NCBI GenBank assembly: GCA_024867545.1
Contig: JANFNE010000003.1
Coordinates: forward strand, 1,240,001-1,304,000
Length of the DNA: 64,000 nucleotides
DNA from: Phytopythium helicoides
Lineage: Eukaryota; Oomycota; Peronosporomycetes; Pythiales; Pythiaceae
Direction of reading: 5' to 3'
Part shown: positions 1 to 11,687 of the stretch, piece by piece
How positions within the stretch are numbered: the stretch's first letter is position 1
Layout: the number at the start of each line of letters is the position of its first letter
Program-made: the position numbers and the translations under genes
Notes under the pieces: generated by a model
The model's input: the letters and a program-made list of their open reading frames with translations, nothing else
Told to the model about the DNA's origin: nothing
Databases searched by the model: none

Positions 1-1182
1 CGACGTTTGTTGATCGAAATCACAACTGTAGCGAGCCAGCTCAGTGTGGCGTCGACGACGAGGGGATGCTGCGTTTCCGCTAGAAGTACCTGCATGATTC
101 CCACCAAATTTTCCACGAACATGCTGGTGTATTCTTCAGCCCATTCAATCCTCAGACTGGGTGTCAACGACTCCATCCCGTTGGATGAATTTGTCAGCTC
201 CTTTGAAATGGTTGTAGCGCTAAAGAACGGGCCCGAGAAACGACAGGAGGAACATTTTCCATGTCACCGCTGACGGAGGAAACCACGGGATGATGCTATT
301 GTCCGTCGGGAGTGACGCCGGCAGCGGCATCACTAGCTGGAGAGGAGCTGACGGATGCTCGATGAGCTCACGAAAGAGCCTTGTAAGGGCAGCAATATCA
401 GCAATCCGAAAAAGTGCAATCTCAAAAACACGTCGCCGAATCTCCGTGGCAAGCTGCCGCACTACACGCTCATAGCAGCTTTGAGTTTCCAAGTGTGGCA
501 ACAGGAGCGAGAAGAAGCGTTGTATCCAAAGTCTTGGTGTCAGGATGTACGAACTCGGCAACTCGATGTGTGGAGCGTCATTGTCGAAGCACTCAGAACA
601 GAGATGGAACTTGCACATTGCGCAGCGAAACACCACGGTGGACGAGTGCGATGCCACGTGAACGGTCCCACGCACTCCCAGCGAATCAAGAGTGTCCGTG
701 GCGAACTGAAGTGGGCGCCCACACTTCTTGCACGGCCACTCAACGATCGCTGCGGAAGAGAGGCTCTCGAACACACGCGTCGGACACGAAGCGACAAGCA
801 CATGCTCGTGTGCAGCGTGCCTGTGGCCGACCGCACTGTGTTGAATGAGCTCGTTGACAGCAACAACGTAGTACGGGGGGCCATCATCCAAGGATCCACC
901 CGCAGCAGCAGCCTTCTTCTCTTGGCAATCGTCGGCGCTCCACCGAGCCATGAGCCGCCCCAGCGACGAGCCAATGCAGCCATCCGCTTTTCCCAGAGCT
1001 TCTCTTTGCTCGGGCGGGAGCTCTTCATACTGGCGATTGACGCCGTCGAGCGCTTGTAGCAGTCGCTGCAGGGCCCTCAGCGCCCGCTGCCCTCGACATC
1101 CATCACTCTCGAGCCTCTCTTCAATCGCCAGGCGTCGCCACAGCGCCTCAGCGTCCATCTCCTCCTGCAGCAGGTCCGCCAT
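1..1182 (-). CDS. E4-type ubiquitin ligase paralogue A (5' part, runs off the left edge, one frame break)
   Basis: N-terminal part of a Ufd2/UBE4-like ubiquitin chain elongation factor, recognised through its neighbours B and C, which carry the U-box. The ATG at 1182 starts MADLLQEEMDAEALWRRL. Visible in order: a helical N-terminus, the motif VNELIQHSAVG shared with B and C, a Cys-rich ZZ/RING-like finger with pairs CKKC and CAMC..LCSEC (residues about 150-190), then the start of the Ufd2 core (WFPPSAVTWKMFLLSFLGP). Near 219-222 the frame ends at TAG. Dropping one base restores reading as VLSATTIS, which aligns with FLRVTTML of paralogue B, and the frame then stays open to the edge (QHPLVVDATLSW matches B). 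The gene is therefore truncated by the window and shifted once. It is transcribed divergently from B. The family call is firm; the activity of this copy is uncertain. Confidence 0.75.
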
Positions 1183-1527
1183 CGTGTCGCGGTTGCACCA
1201 GTCGAGCGCGCGCGATCCGAGGCACCGGACGAATCAGCGGCGCTTGGCGGTCCACACTGGCGGCTCGGGTCGCCCGCTCGCGCTCTTGGGGCCGCTCACA
1301 GCGGCGCGGCAGCAGCTCAGGCGGCACCGCGAGATGATTGATCATCTCCTTCGCGGCGGCAGGCAGTCAGTTGGCTGAAGTAGCGCTGTGAAGTGACTAT
1401 CGGATAAGTCAGTGGAGGCGGTTCGTAACAATCGCCACTTTGTAGAGCCACTTCACGGCATCTTTTTTCGAGAAGGCTCCTACAACTTGAGAAAAGCAGC
1501 GAGACAGGCGCTGCAAGCGGCATCGCC
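1183..1527. promoter_or_regulatory. Divergent intergenic region between E4 paralogues A and B
   Basis: This 345-nt stretch lies between the ATG of paralogue A (minus) and the first in-frame ATG of paralogue B (plus), so it must hold both 5' leaders and promoters. It is GC-rich on the A side and less so toward 1380-1480. No TATA box or other known oomycete core element could be assigned with confidence. Confidence 0.4.
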
Positions 1528-4500
1528 ATGTTCCTGCGCGCGCGGCGGCTCTCCGAGGCGCAGGGCGGCGACGGCGGCGACGGCGGCGACTCGCAGGGCC
1601 CGAGGCTGCCGTCGGTGTCTGCGCTGCTCTTTGGCGCTTCGAGCGCGGCCTCTGCGGCCTCTGGGGGCCCCGTGAGCGCCGAGAACGACCAGCAGGAGGC
1701 GGCGGACGCGTACCTGGCGCGGCTGCGTGCCATGCAGGCGCTCGTGGCGCAGCTGCTGGACGTGCACGTGCTGTCGCCGGCTATCGGTACGAGGCGCGGC
1801 AGGAGCTCGCGGTGGACGCGGACGAGTGGTGGAAGGAGGTTGAGGCGCGCGGACGAGTTGCCGCGCAGGCCCAGGCGGCGCGCAACCAACGCAGGAGGGA
1901 GCTCGCCCCAGACAGCGCCGTGGGGCTCAGCGAGGCGAACGCGGACCTCGAGGCGCTCGCTATTGTGCTCCAGAGCCTGGATCGCGTGAACCGGCGCCGA
2001 GCAGAGACGCACGCACCAGCGGCGTTGAACAGCGTGCAGCTGCTGCTTGAAGCGGTTGATGGCGCGATAGCTGGCGCCGGCGCGTCGGCACTGCGAGGGC
2101 TCTTCAGAAACTATGTGTGTCATGAAACAAGACAAACGCGGCGCAACGTTGACCCAGCCGCGGCGGCCATGATCAACTTGGTGCTGCAGCACTCGAGTGT
2201 CGGATCGCTGCACGCCTTTCACGACCACGTGCTTATTGCCTCCATTCCGCGCCGGAGCTTTCCCGGTAAAAAGTCATGGGAGTGCTCGATTTGCTCTCGA
2301 GACTCGGTGACAAGTCTTTCTGACGGGCAAGCCCCGCCGGTGTATCGATGTGCTGCCTGCGACTTCAATCTATGTCGCGAGTGCTTTACCAGAGTTCCGA
2401 ACACATCCTTTTTCCGAGCAGACGGTGCCAGCATAGGCACCACTCCTGCGCATCATGGCTCGCGCGCTGAACACTTGCAACTCGACACTGACCGATTTTT
2501 CGGCTTGGTGATGCCAGCTGTCCAAGAGCAAAGCGCGTCAGGGTTCCAGTCGATTTCACCCAAACTCGTCATTGAGCTTCGGCGTCGAATGCTCGAAGTG
2601 TACCCGCACCAATCCAGCACACTAGCACCGTTCATCCGTATCTTTGACGAGATGGTGCGCACTCCGTCAATGGCGTACGCGATGGTAACATCCTCCGACC
2701 TGCACTGGTTCCCGCCATTTTCGCGACCGTGGACAATGTCCCTGCACACCGTGTTGGGGCCGTTCTTACGCGTGACGACAATGCTCAAGAACGCGCAGGA
2801 CATTGATGCAGCTCTGCAGGCGAAAAACTCGCCCAGACACAAGCTGCGTGCAAAGTGGCAGCGCGGCTATCATGATGTTCGCCGTCACCTGCATAGTGTA
2901 ATGTGCGCTCTGGTGGACTCACAGTCGCAGCATCCACTCGTGATCGACGCAACGCTGAGTTGGATTGGGCTAACTCTGCTCGCGGCTGACATGCGCCGGC
3001 GAATTAACTACGACACCAAAGAGCGGGTTGACGGCTTCTTGATCAACCTTTCGAGTATGCTTATCGCATCGATTCTGCCTGTACTGGAGCTCGCGCATTC
3101 AAAGCCGCATACTCTGGATACCAATTATCACCAAGTCATTGAACCGGTGCGCGCGTTTGCCAGTAAAGATTTCCCGAGTCCCCTCTTCGAAGCGCGCTGG
3201 GTGGAGACGAGGATAGCGAGCTCCTGCTACAAAAGGCTCGGGAAATAGAAGAAGAAGCGCGTATTAGAGAATCCGATCGCGGCCATATTCTTCGCTATCA
3301 TAGAGAGCTACAAGTGCGAAATGAATCTAGGCACGCGACCTCTAGCGCTTACTACCCAAAGATGCCATCCCACGAAGGTGTTGTTTGCGATCGATGTGAG
3401 ACACGAGACATCTCTGGAATCCGCTACAAGTGCGCTTTTTGCCAAGACATGGACTTATGCAGCTCATGTTACAGCGAGTTTCTAGTAAAATATCCAGCCA
3501 ACGCTGTCACCAGCTCTGGAGAAGACGCGTCGAGCCTCTTTGACGCGATGACCGACGTCATGGCGCATCATCGCAATCATCTCTTTCTTCGCGTTGATGT
3601 TCCAGTGCCCATTTTCGCTGTTCGTCACTTTCGGCCGCTCAAGTTCAACTTGGAAAGCATTCGACGTACAGAACAAGGTTCCTTGGACTGCAACCTTTCG
3701 TGCTGTGATTGTGGCGTCGCTCTAGGCGATGCTGAAATGATGTTCAAGTGCTCAAACTGCTTTGATCCGCGGTACCTGTGCTCTCAGTGTCTTTACACAG
3801 AAGAGCAACAGCACGACCCGCATCTAATGCACGCGCCAGGGCACCAGTATTTTGCGATTCCAAGGAGCTGGCGTGAGCTCTTCCAGTTGGATCTCGGTAC
3901 TGCAACTTCGTCACCTCTTTTGTTCCGAGCTTACTGCACCCTCCAGTATTGGTGACTCGACAGAAGTTCGACGTATCGACGGAGCTTTTCCACATGACCA
4001 TCAAAAGTTTGCATTTTGGACCCCTCGCGACTCTAGCTCGTTGGACAGCTGCATTCAAGGAAGCACGGGAGCTTCAGGCGTTTTGCACGTGCGAAGAAGA
4101 ACGATTGGAGTATGAGCGAAAAAAGCACGATGAAAGCGATCCGGGCTCTGCGAGAAGAAGACGTGCGCTGAAATTTTCCTCTCATTACACGGCAAGCAAG
4201 GCACGGTTCGAAGAACTCAACACCAAAGTGGGCAAAATGGAATTGCACCTGCTGGACACAGGTCCATGTGACTGAGTGGTTAGTATTCTACAGCCGCGCG
4301 TGTGCGTGGCTGCTGTCGCTCGCTTCACCGTCACAAGACCCATTCTCGGAGATTTTGTCAGACTTCTCGGCGTCGTTTAGCGCATTTCCAGAGCACTTCT
4401 TCTTTGATGTGTGCGATGCAACCTTCTTCCTCTCGCTGGATCGGGTGGATTACCACGAAGTGGTCCACGTGCTCCAGGAAGAGTATTCGATCGATATTGA

Positions 4501-6390
4501 AGGTCAGGCGGACCCAGGTGCATCTAGACTGCTCATTGAGCCGATCGCTGTGGTTTTGACGCAGCTGATTATCTCACGAGGAATCACCAAGAACCCGCAT
4601 TTGCGGCTCGAGGCGTTGCGCTCGCTAGCTTCACTGCTGACGTTTTTTGCCAAGAGTAAGCGCAATCACATTGTGGAGCGACTCTTTGAACAGAATGAAC
4701 TCCTCCGCACTTGGCTCGTGCGCGGGTTGCTACAATTTCACTTCGAGATGGACAAGTACAACTGCAGCAACAATGGGCTGGCGTTCAACAGTGCTGTGAG
4801 CTCTGGCGATCACGTGCTGTGGGGATTCCTTCCCACCCGCCTGTCAGTCATGCTATTGTTGCGGTTCCTCTGGCAATTACCCAGTCAGCGCCGGGTACTT
4901 ATGGACGTTTCTAGTGCGACTGCGTCGGCCCCTCGCAGACGCTATTCTCAAGAACTTTCTACTCAGCACGTTGATGTTGCAGTCCGTGTCGCTGATGCAT
5001 TGAATCAGCAGTGGACTGGTTTAGTCACTGGATTGTGGAGCGATCTCGCCAAGCTTTTCGAAGAGAGTGCTACCAAGATCAACATACTGCGACAGATGAG
5101 CGAACTCATCGCGTCTGCACTGAACGGGGAGGTGCTTGTTGTGCCGTTTCGCCCAGCCATGCTGGATGGATACATTGCGATCCACACAAAACACCTTCGA
5201 CTGACACTTCGTGCCCTGGTTGAGCTGCTTGAGTTGACATCATGGCTTGCTGATAGCCTGACGTTGCGTCGCTATACACTGCTGAAGCCCGAACTTGTTG
5301 AGCAAGGCGCACGCACCATTTGCTTTTTGCTCGCTTCGACTGCGCACGCGTTTGACGAGAACGAGTGGGAGTTTTCTCGCCCGCTGATTGAGGATGGCAA
5401 GGCCATTCTCGCCAACCTGGTCATGCTTGTCGTTCGATGTGCCGGAGCTCATATGACGAACAATCAGAACGCTCGATGCTCTCCATCATCGTTTTGGAAA
5501 GTAATTCACGCAAGTGGTGACGCTGCTGGGGCTTCGTATTGGTGATCTCGATGCACTCGCTCGCTGGAGCTTGAACGCTGTTTGTACGCGTCTTGAGTCT
5601 GACAGGTATCTAGATGGTTCCGATGATGAAGAAGACCTGGAGACATCGGTGGATGAGAGCTCCACGACTTTCTCAGATGAGCTCACCGAGGACGAGGCGC
5701 TGGCAATTCTCGAACAGCAGGCGGCAGCTGCAACTAAGAAGAGTGCTCGTGGTGGCTCAGAGTCCACCAGTTCATCGCGGTCTCTTGCCAAACATTTTGT
5801 CGCCGCACTCGCGCGTGATGGAAGGTTTGACTTTGACAAGTTTTCGTCCTCGACGCAGCACTTGCGAGTATCTAGAAGCGAAGCGAGCGCGTTTTACGAG
5901 CATGTTGACCCGTCCTGGGATTGAGCAGTTTCATGGCGTGCTGAAGCAAGCGCGCGATATGATCGAACTCCAGGCAGCTGTTGAAGAGTACCTGGGCGAG
6001 ATTCCCGAGCAATACCTGGATCCATTGCTGAACACGCTCATGACCGACCCTGTTCGGCTGCCATCTGGCAACATTGTTGATCGAGCAGTGATGGAGCGCC
6101 ATCTATTGGCGTCCCAGAGCAATGGATCGGGCAGCAACAATGGATCAGCGAGTGGCGTGGACCCGTTCACTCGCGAACCATTGACCCTCGACATGCTGGA
6201 ACCGTGCGACGCACTCAAGCGTGAGATCCAGCTGTACCTGCGCACAAAGCTGCGCAACTTTCAGCAGCCGTCGCGCCAGGAAGACGTCCTTGCCACCTGG
6301 GGCCTCGGCTGGGACTATCTGTTCGACGTCGATGCCGCTGGTGCAGACGCTGAAAGCGCGGACGGCGAGAAGGATGCAGCATCGGCGTGA
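1528..6390 (+). CDS. E4-type ubiquitin ligase paralogue B: ZZ fingers, Ufd2 core, U-box (about six frame breaks)
   Basis: Probable E4/E3 ubiquitin ligase. In order: GC-rich N-terminus from the ATG at 1528; finger YRCAACDFNLCRECF (near 2340-2390); first Ufd2-core block (FSRPWTMSLHTVLGPFL, DGFLINLSSMLI); a ZZ finger CDRC..CAFCQDMDLCSSC (3380-3470); a second finger CCDCG..CSNC..LCSQC followed by His residues (3700-3830); the rest of the core (FPEHFFFDVCDA); and a C-terminal U-box (LDPLLNTLMTDPVRLPSG, then EPLTLDMLEPCDALKREI, 6010-6240). The U-box binds E2 without zinc. Single-base breaks lie near 1785, 3195, 3900, 4262, 5505 and 5919, several in G or T runs. At each, the other frame continues the similarity to paralogue C without a gap, so introns cannot explain them. 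The stop is TGA at 6388. The break at 1785 is the least certain. Confidence 0.8.
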
Positions 6391-6507
6391 TTGACCATTG
6401 ATCAATAAAAAAAAACTCTTGTTACAATACTGAGGCGGCATCACCCGCGATAACTTACTTGTGCGGCCCCTGTGGGTCGCATATTACTCGCACATCTAAC
6501 CAAACGC

Positions 6508-9500
6508 TCAGCTCAGCAGGTCGTGCACGCGCTTGACGCCACGGCGCTGCCCCTCACTGCCGCCGGTTGTTTCATCATCTTCTTCAATACCGAGTACCAC
6601 CAGTACGTCTTCTTTGCTTTTAGACGTTGCGGTAAGTTCACTCACTCGAACGCGCATAAATGCCCGAATCTCCTGCTTCAGATCGTCGCAAGGTTCCAAC
6701 ATCGCCAGTGTAAGGGGTACACGGTTGAATGGGTCCGTTGCCCCATTAGGCGATACCAAGTGGCGCTCGATCACAGCTCGGTCACGATGTTACCAGATGT
6801 TGGCAAGCGCACTGGATCCGTCATGACTGTGTTGAGCAGCGGATCCAGGTAGCTTGTTGGTGCGTCACCCATTAGCTCGTCTAGCGACTGCTGCAACGAT
6901 ACAAGGTCGCGTGCGCGAGCCAGAACCTGTTTGAAAGCGCGGATCCATGAGTGATCCAGGAACTCATAGCTTGTCTTGTCAAACGCCTGCTCGCGACGCA
7001 GCAGCTCGCCGATTGCCTGGAGCTTGTTCGCATCAAAGCGCCCGTCCTTGGCAAATGCCGCCAGAAACTTGGTGCCTGAGCGCGCACGCTTCATGCTTCG
7101 TCGTCGATCATACTCTGAACGTTGTTGACTCTCTTCTTCTAGGCGCGTTGCAACAATCGTTGCATTCCATCTCACACGCGCATCAAGATCGCCCACTCGC
7201 GTGACGACACAACGCCCACTTGCCTCGCGAACACTGTATACGGCACTTCGCGAGCAGCTTCCCTGCATGTCCGCGCATCGAACAACCAAAGTGATGATAT
7301 TCGCAAGCAGTAGCCGGGAGTCCTCGTGCTGATGGACTGAAAATCCCCACAGCTTGCCTTCATGTGCCGCCTGAATCCATGACAACATCACGTTGAGCAC
7401 CCGTGCGCTTTGATCAAGGAGCGGCGCATCGAGCACGTGGTCCCGCAAAGATTCGAAGACCACCATCGCTGACAAAATGTCCACCAGCTCGAAAATGACG
7501 CGCATCGTGAGGCGTAGGTGCCGCGAATGCAGTGCCAGGTGACCGTCAAGCAGCTCCGGGCGGAATGGTAGTGACGGAGAACTACTTGATGTCGGACCGG
7601 TCATACCTTGCAAGTGCCGCAGAGCGGCGATTGTGCCCGTAGCGTCGTCTACAAGCTTCGCCAGATCTCCCCACGCGCCACTCAGATACAACGCAAAGTC
7701 TGACGATGCCGAGGAGGAAGGGTCTTGCAAAGCTCGTTCTAGCGCTTGCCGAGGGCCAGTCACCTGCCAAAAGAAGCGAAATACCGCTGCCACTGCTGTC
7801 CGCGTAGGCAAAAATCGCCACAATGCGTGGTCACCAGGAGTAACACTGTTGGCTCCAGCTGTTTGTGGCGAGGTGTTTGGCTGTGTGGCCCCTAGCTCTC
7901 CGGACGCATGTCGACTTTCCATTTCCCGGTGGAATGCGAGTATGCGCTCGCAGGCAAAGCGGTTCAAGAACTCAGACCGACTCACAGCCTCGTAAATGGT
8001 ATCCGTGCTCTCGTCCTTGAGCCAGGACAGCAGTGACACAAATGCTGAGAACGCCTTCTCACGGAGAGGAATGTTGTTTGTACAGCCCGGTGTCGTTGCG
8101 ATCTGTAGCAGGAGGACGAAAAAACCTTCAAACAGATCGACCCGTTCGTCTTCTTCCACATTGTGGTCAGTTGATAGACTTGTCGCTACGCTGTCAAAGT
8201 CGATGACGTTTGTGCCAAGCACACTCAGCGCCTCGCAAACGTCAAAGAAAAAGAACTCGGGAAACGCACTGAATGCGAATGACAACTTCGTCAGTGGCTC
8301 GCGAAAAGCATCCTGCCCTGACGATGGCTCCGGAGCTAACTGTAATAACCAGCGGCAAGCTCGGCCATAGAAGACAAGCCACCCAGCCACGTTTGCCGAG
8401 TCTAGAAGCTGGATATCCATGGCGTCGACTGCGTAGCTGAGCAGGTTCAGCCGAGATTTACTGGCAATGTAGTGAGTCGACATGCGCATTTGACCTCCTG
8501 TGGGGTCAGCAGCGACATTGTTCACGCGAAGCATGGCAGAGGTGATCGGAGGCACACCTGGGCTACTACCCCGGCTTGAAGGCGCGCCGGCCAACGCTTG
8601 ACGACGCTCGTACTGCAGTTGCTCCTCTTCACACAGTGTGAATGCCGCGAGCTCACGAGTTTCCTGAAGCATCCGCATCGCTCGGCTGAGTGTAATAAGC
8701 GGCCCAAAGTGAAGGCTGCGAATTGCCACGTAGAATAGCTCGGTGTCCTTGCTAAACCGTAGACGTGGGAGCAATCCAGGAGGGTGTAGCAGACTCGGAA
8801 AGTGCAGTGCACGTGCGTTGGCGTTAAAACGACGGCGCCACGGAAGAAGTAGCGAAAAGTAGAGGTGACCGGGTGCGTGCATGAGCTGCGGATCTCGTCT
8901 TGCTTCCTCCTGGCGCAGGCAGTCGGAACAAACAACGCGCGACTCCAGGCAATTAGAGCACTTGTAGATTCTCTCGTCATTGTCTAAGTTTCGACCACAA
9001 TCAGCACATTCTTCACACTTTCGAGACTGATTGTCAAACGACAGGTCGCAGAGCCCCATGTCGATATACTCGAAGTGGTTAGCACTATACGTCGGGATTG
9101 GCGTGTTGACTCGAAAGAAAGCGTGGTTGAGGTCGTGCACAGGCGCCCCAGTGCCGACATCACCAAAATAGTCGTCTTCGTCAGCTTGAACCATCTGGAA
9201 GGAACCATGACCTGTACAGTTCGTCATCTCGCTCTGACGTGCAAACTGGTCGAAGCAGTCTTCGCAAATGTCAAAGTTGTCGCAAAAGATGCACTTATAG
9301 CGCGCGCGGTCGAAGTTTTCACGATCGCAGATATCGCAGATGACGCGCTCGTGGGTTTGCCATACCGGATAAAAGTAGTCTGGTTCTGCCGTTGGTTCAC
9401 GCCTGAACTTTTCGATGCTGGCACGGTCATTTGCAAGGATTTGTGCCGCACTTTTGACCTGTGCATTCATTGCTGCGTTTGCCAGCTCCTTGGTGGACTG

Positions 9501-10848
9501 CAGATCACGCAGAGGAACTTCTGGGTGATCTTTGTCTCCATATCCTCGGACAGCAACAAATGTTTGGTGACCTCGGTTGTCAATTCCTCGTGAGTACGCC
9601 TTGATTGCACCTGGTACTGCACGGTCAGTGGAGACAACAAAGTTCTGGTGCCCAGTGGCGTCGATCACCGCGTTGTTGCTCGCCTCAGGAGACTGTGGCT
9701 TGGACTTCTGTTACTGCTCGTTTGAGTGCTGGGAGCACGAGTGAAAGTAATGTTGCGCTGAGGTTGATCAAAAAACCGTCGAGTTGGTTGCCAGCCACTG
9801 CTCCGCTGCTTCCTGGGGTAATCTGGTGTCTCCTCCGGTTTGTGGAGTGCACTGTGACACTTAGCCACGCCATGGTCGCATCTGCTGTCTTTGGTTGCTG
9901 TTCGGAAGACTCGAGTAGGGCTCGCATGAGTTGCAGGAGTTGCCTTCTGTACTGAGGGTAGTCGTTGCTCCAGCTCTTGCGCTGCCTTGGGTTGGCGACC
10001 GCGCCGTCCGACTGGTAGTCGGTCGGGGTGATGGTGGGTCGGAACGCGACGCCCAGCAGCGAGTGCTGCGCCATCATGTGCGTGTGCATGAAGCGAGGAA
10101 TCCACTGCACTCGCGAGAACTGTGCGGCTGGGTCTAGCTTTGTGGCGGCCGATGCCGTGGCCAGCACGGCCGGCGCAACAGCGGAGCAGCTCACGAGGTC
10201 CGTGAGCACTCGCACCATGGCCGTCATGTCCTTGGCCTGGTTGAGCACCAGCTCTCCCATGCGGTTGTGCAGCTCGTCGGCGATGGCGCACGCCGCGTCT
10301 GCAAACTCGTCGCTAGGGCACCATCTGTGCGAGCTTGCTCATGGTGAGCGCCAAGAACCTGTCGACGTTGAGCTTCTCCTCCGGCGCGGGCTTGGCGGTC
10401 CTCGCGCGCAGCGTGTTGATGGCGCATGCCCTGCAGACGTTGAATGCGCATGGCGCGCAGCGGAAGGCCGTGGCCTCGCCGTCGTCCGAGACCTGCCGGC
10501 CGCAGGCGCCGCACTGCCAGGCCCTGCTGGCCGCCGCCGCGCGCGCCGAGCGCGACTCGAGCAGCGCGTGCGCGTGCAGCTCGGGCAGCCGTGGCGCCGC
10601 AGCCCGCGTGCTGCAGCAGCTCGTTCACGACGCCCACGGCCATAGGCGGCGGCCGCCTGCGCGTCTCTCCAGGATACGAGCACGCGCGCCGCGTCGGCCG
10701 CCGCGCGCTCCTTGGCCTCGCGCGCGACGGCCGCGTGCAGCGCCCGCAGCGCGCGCCGCAGCGCCTGCTCGCCGTAGGACGCGCCCAGATCCACCCAGTC
10801 GGCGTCCAGCTGGGCCTCGGGCTCCCGCCAGCGCGCGGCCGGCGCCAT
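6508..10848 (-). CDS. E4-type ubiquitin ligase paralogue C: ZZ fingers, Ufd2 core, U-box (about five frame breaks)
   Basis: Same architecture as B, transcribed toward it so that the two 3' ends converge with only 117 nt between stops. The ATG at 10848 (MAPAARWREPEAQ) opens a GC-rich N-terminus with VVNELLQHAG and a finger FRCAPCAFNVCRAC. The Ufd2-core block contains DGFLINLSATLLSLVLPAL. The ZZ finger is CDIC..CIFCDNFDICEDC, the second finger CEDC-like with CSNC..VCSDC. The long frame 9668-6771 carries most of the core, including FPEFFFFDVCEAL. The U-box (YLDPLLNTVMTDPVRLP) is cut by a one-base loss near 6788, after which ERHLVSP and LTLAMLEPCDDLKQEI resume. Other breaks lie near 10640, 10590, 10316 and 9690. 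An upstream in-frame ATG at 10890 is an alternative start. Family certain; completeness not. Confidence 0.8.
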
Positions 10849-11687
10849 TTTCCGCAGTGGCTGCGCGCAGGCAGCGAGGAGCGCGGGCACACGAGGCAGA
10901 TGGCGACGGAGCGGACTGTCTGAAGCGCGCGCGGAAGCCTGCGAGAAGTGGTAGGATGCGAGACTTGTTGGTGGTTTTGGAACAGCGGAGGCTCGGAATA
11001 TACCTGCTGCATCGAATGCGAGGCAGATAATAGAGGGAGGGGGGCGGATCGATGCGCTGGCACGCGTGCCACGAGTGACTCACGAGTCCCACTGTCGAGG
11101 AAGAGTGGAAAGAAAGGTTAAAGCAGTGCATTGTGGGTTCGAACGCGTTATTGTACTGCTTTGGGCGAGTGGTCGTCACGCGGACACTTGGTGTCGGGCG
11201 CATGGCTACACTCGTTGCCGTGTGCACTGTACTTGCCCCCACGCCGTGCTCATCTCATCGCAGGCTGAAGGCTGCATATACATATACCGTACCAAGTTGA
11301 AGCGAGCGAGCCAGCGCGCCGAGGAGACCAATGCGATTTGTACCGTGGCGCTGACAGCTCGACGACGAGGTCCACGAAATGATTCCTACTTGCTTCGTCT
11401 GTTCGGACGAGTTGGACCATGAAGGAGTGTGCGATCATCCGGATCCCGTATGATCGCTTTCGCAAGACAGAAAGTGATGCACTCGCGACAAACAATGAAG
11501 GGACGACGCCATGCGCGTTTCGCGAGCGGACGAGCACATTTTGCAACCTGTCGCCACGCGGGTCGTTTCTGCATGCTGTCGAATTCGGTTTTTAGATGCT
11601 TCAGCACGACAAGAATACCTCAGAAGGGCTCGATTAGCTTGAGGTGACAACAACTTCAGCAAATTGCAATTGGCGACCGAAACTTGC
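10849..11687. other. Intergenic region, no supported gene
   Basis: These 839 nt separate the starts of two divergently transcribed genes (E4 paralogue C on minus, membrane protein 1 on plus). Only short overlapping frames without recognisable domains are present. A purine/pyrimidine-alternating stretch sits near 11270-11285. Both promoters are expected here, but no element can be assigned. Confidence 0.4.

Noticed and set aside
1785..5925. Introns as explanation of the frame changes in E4 paralogue B
   Set aside because: At each site the similarity to paralogue C continues with no extra bases, so there is no sequence to splice out.
11110..11160. GGTTCGAAC resembling a tRNA T-loop
   Set aside because: The flanking bases do not pair into a 5-bp stem and no anticodon or acceptor stem could be built around it.
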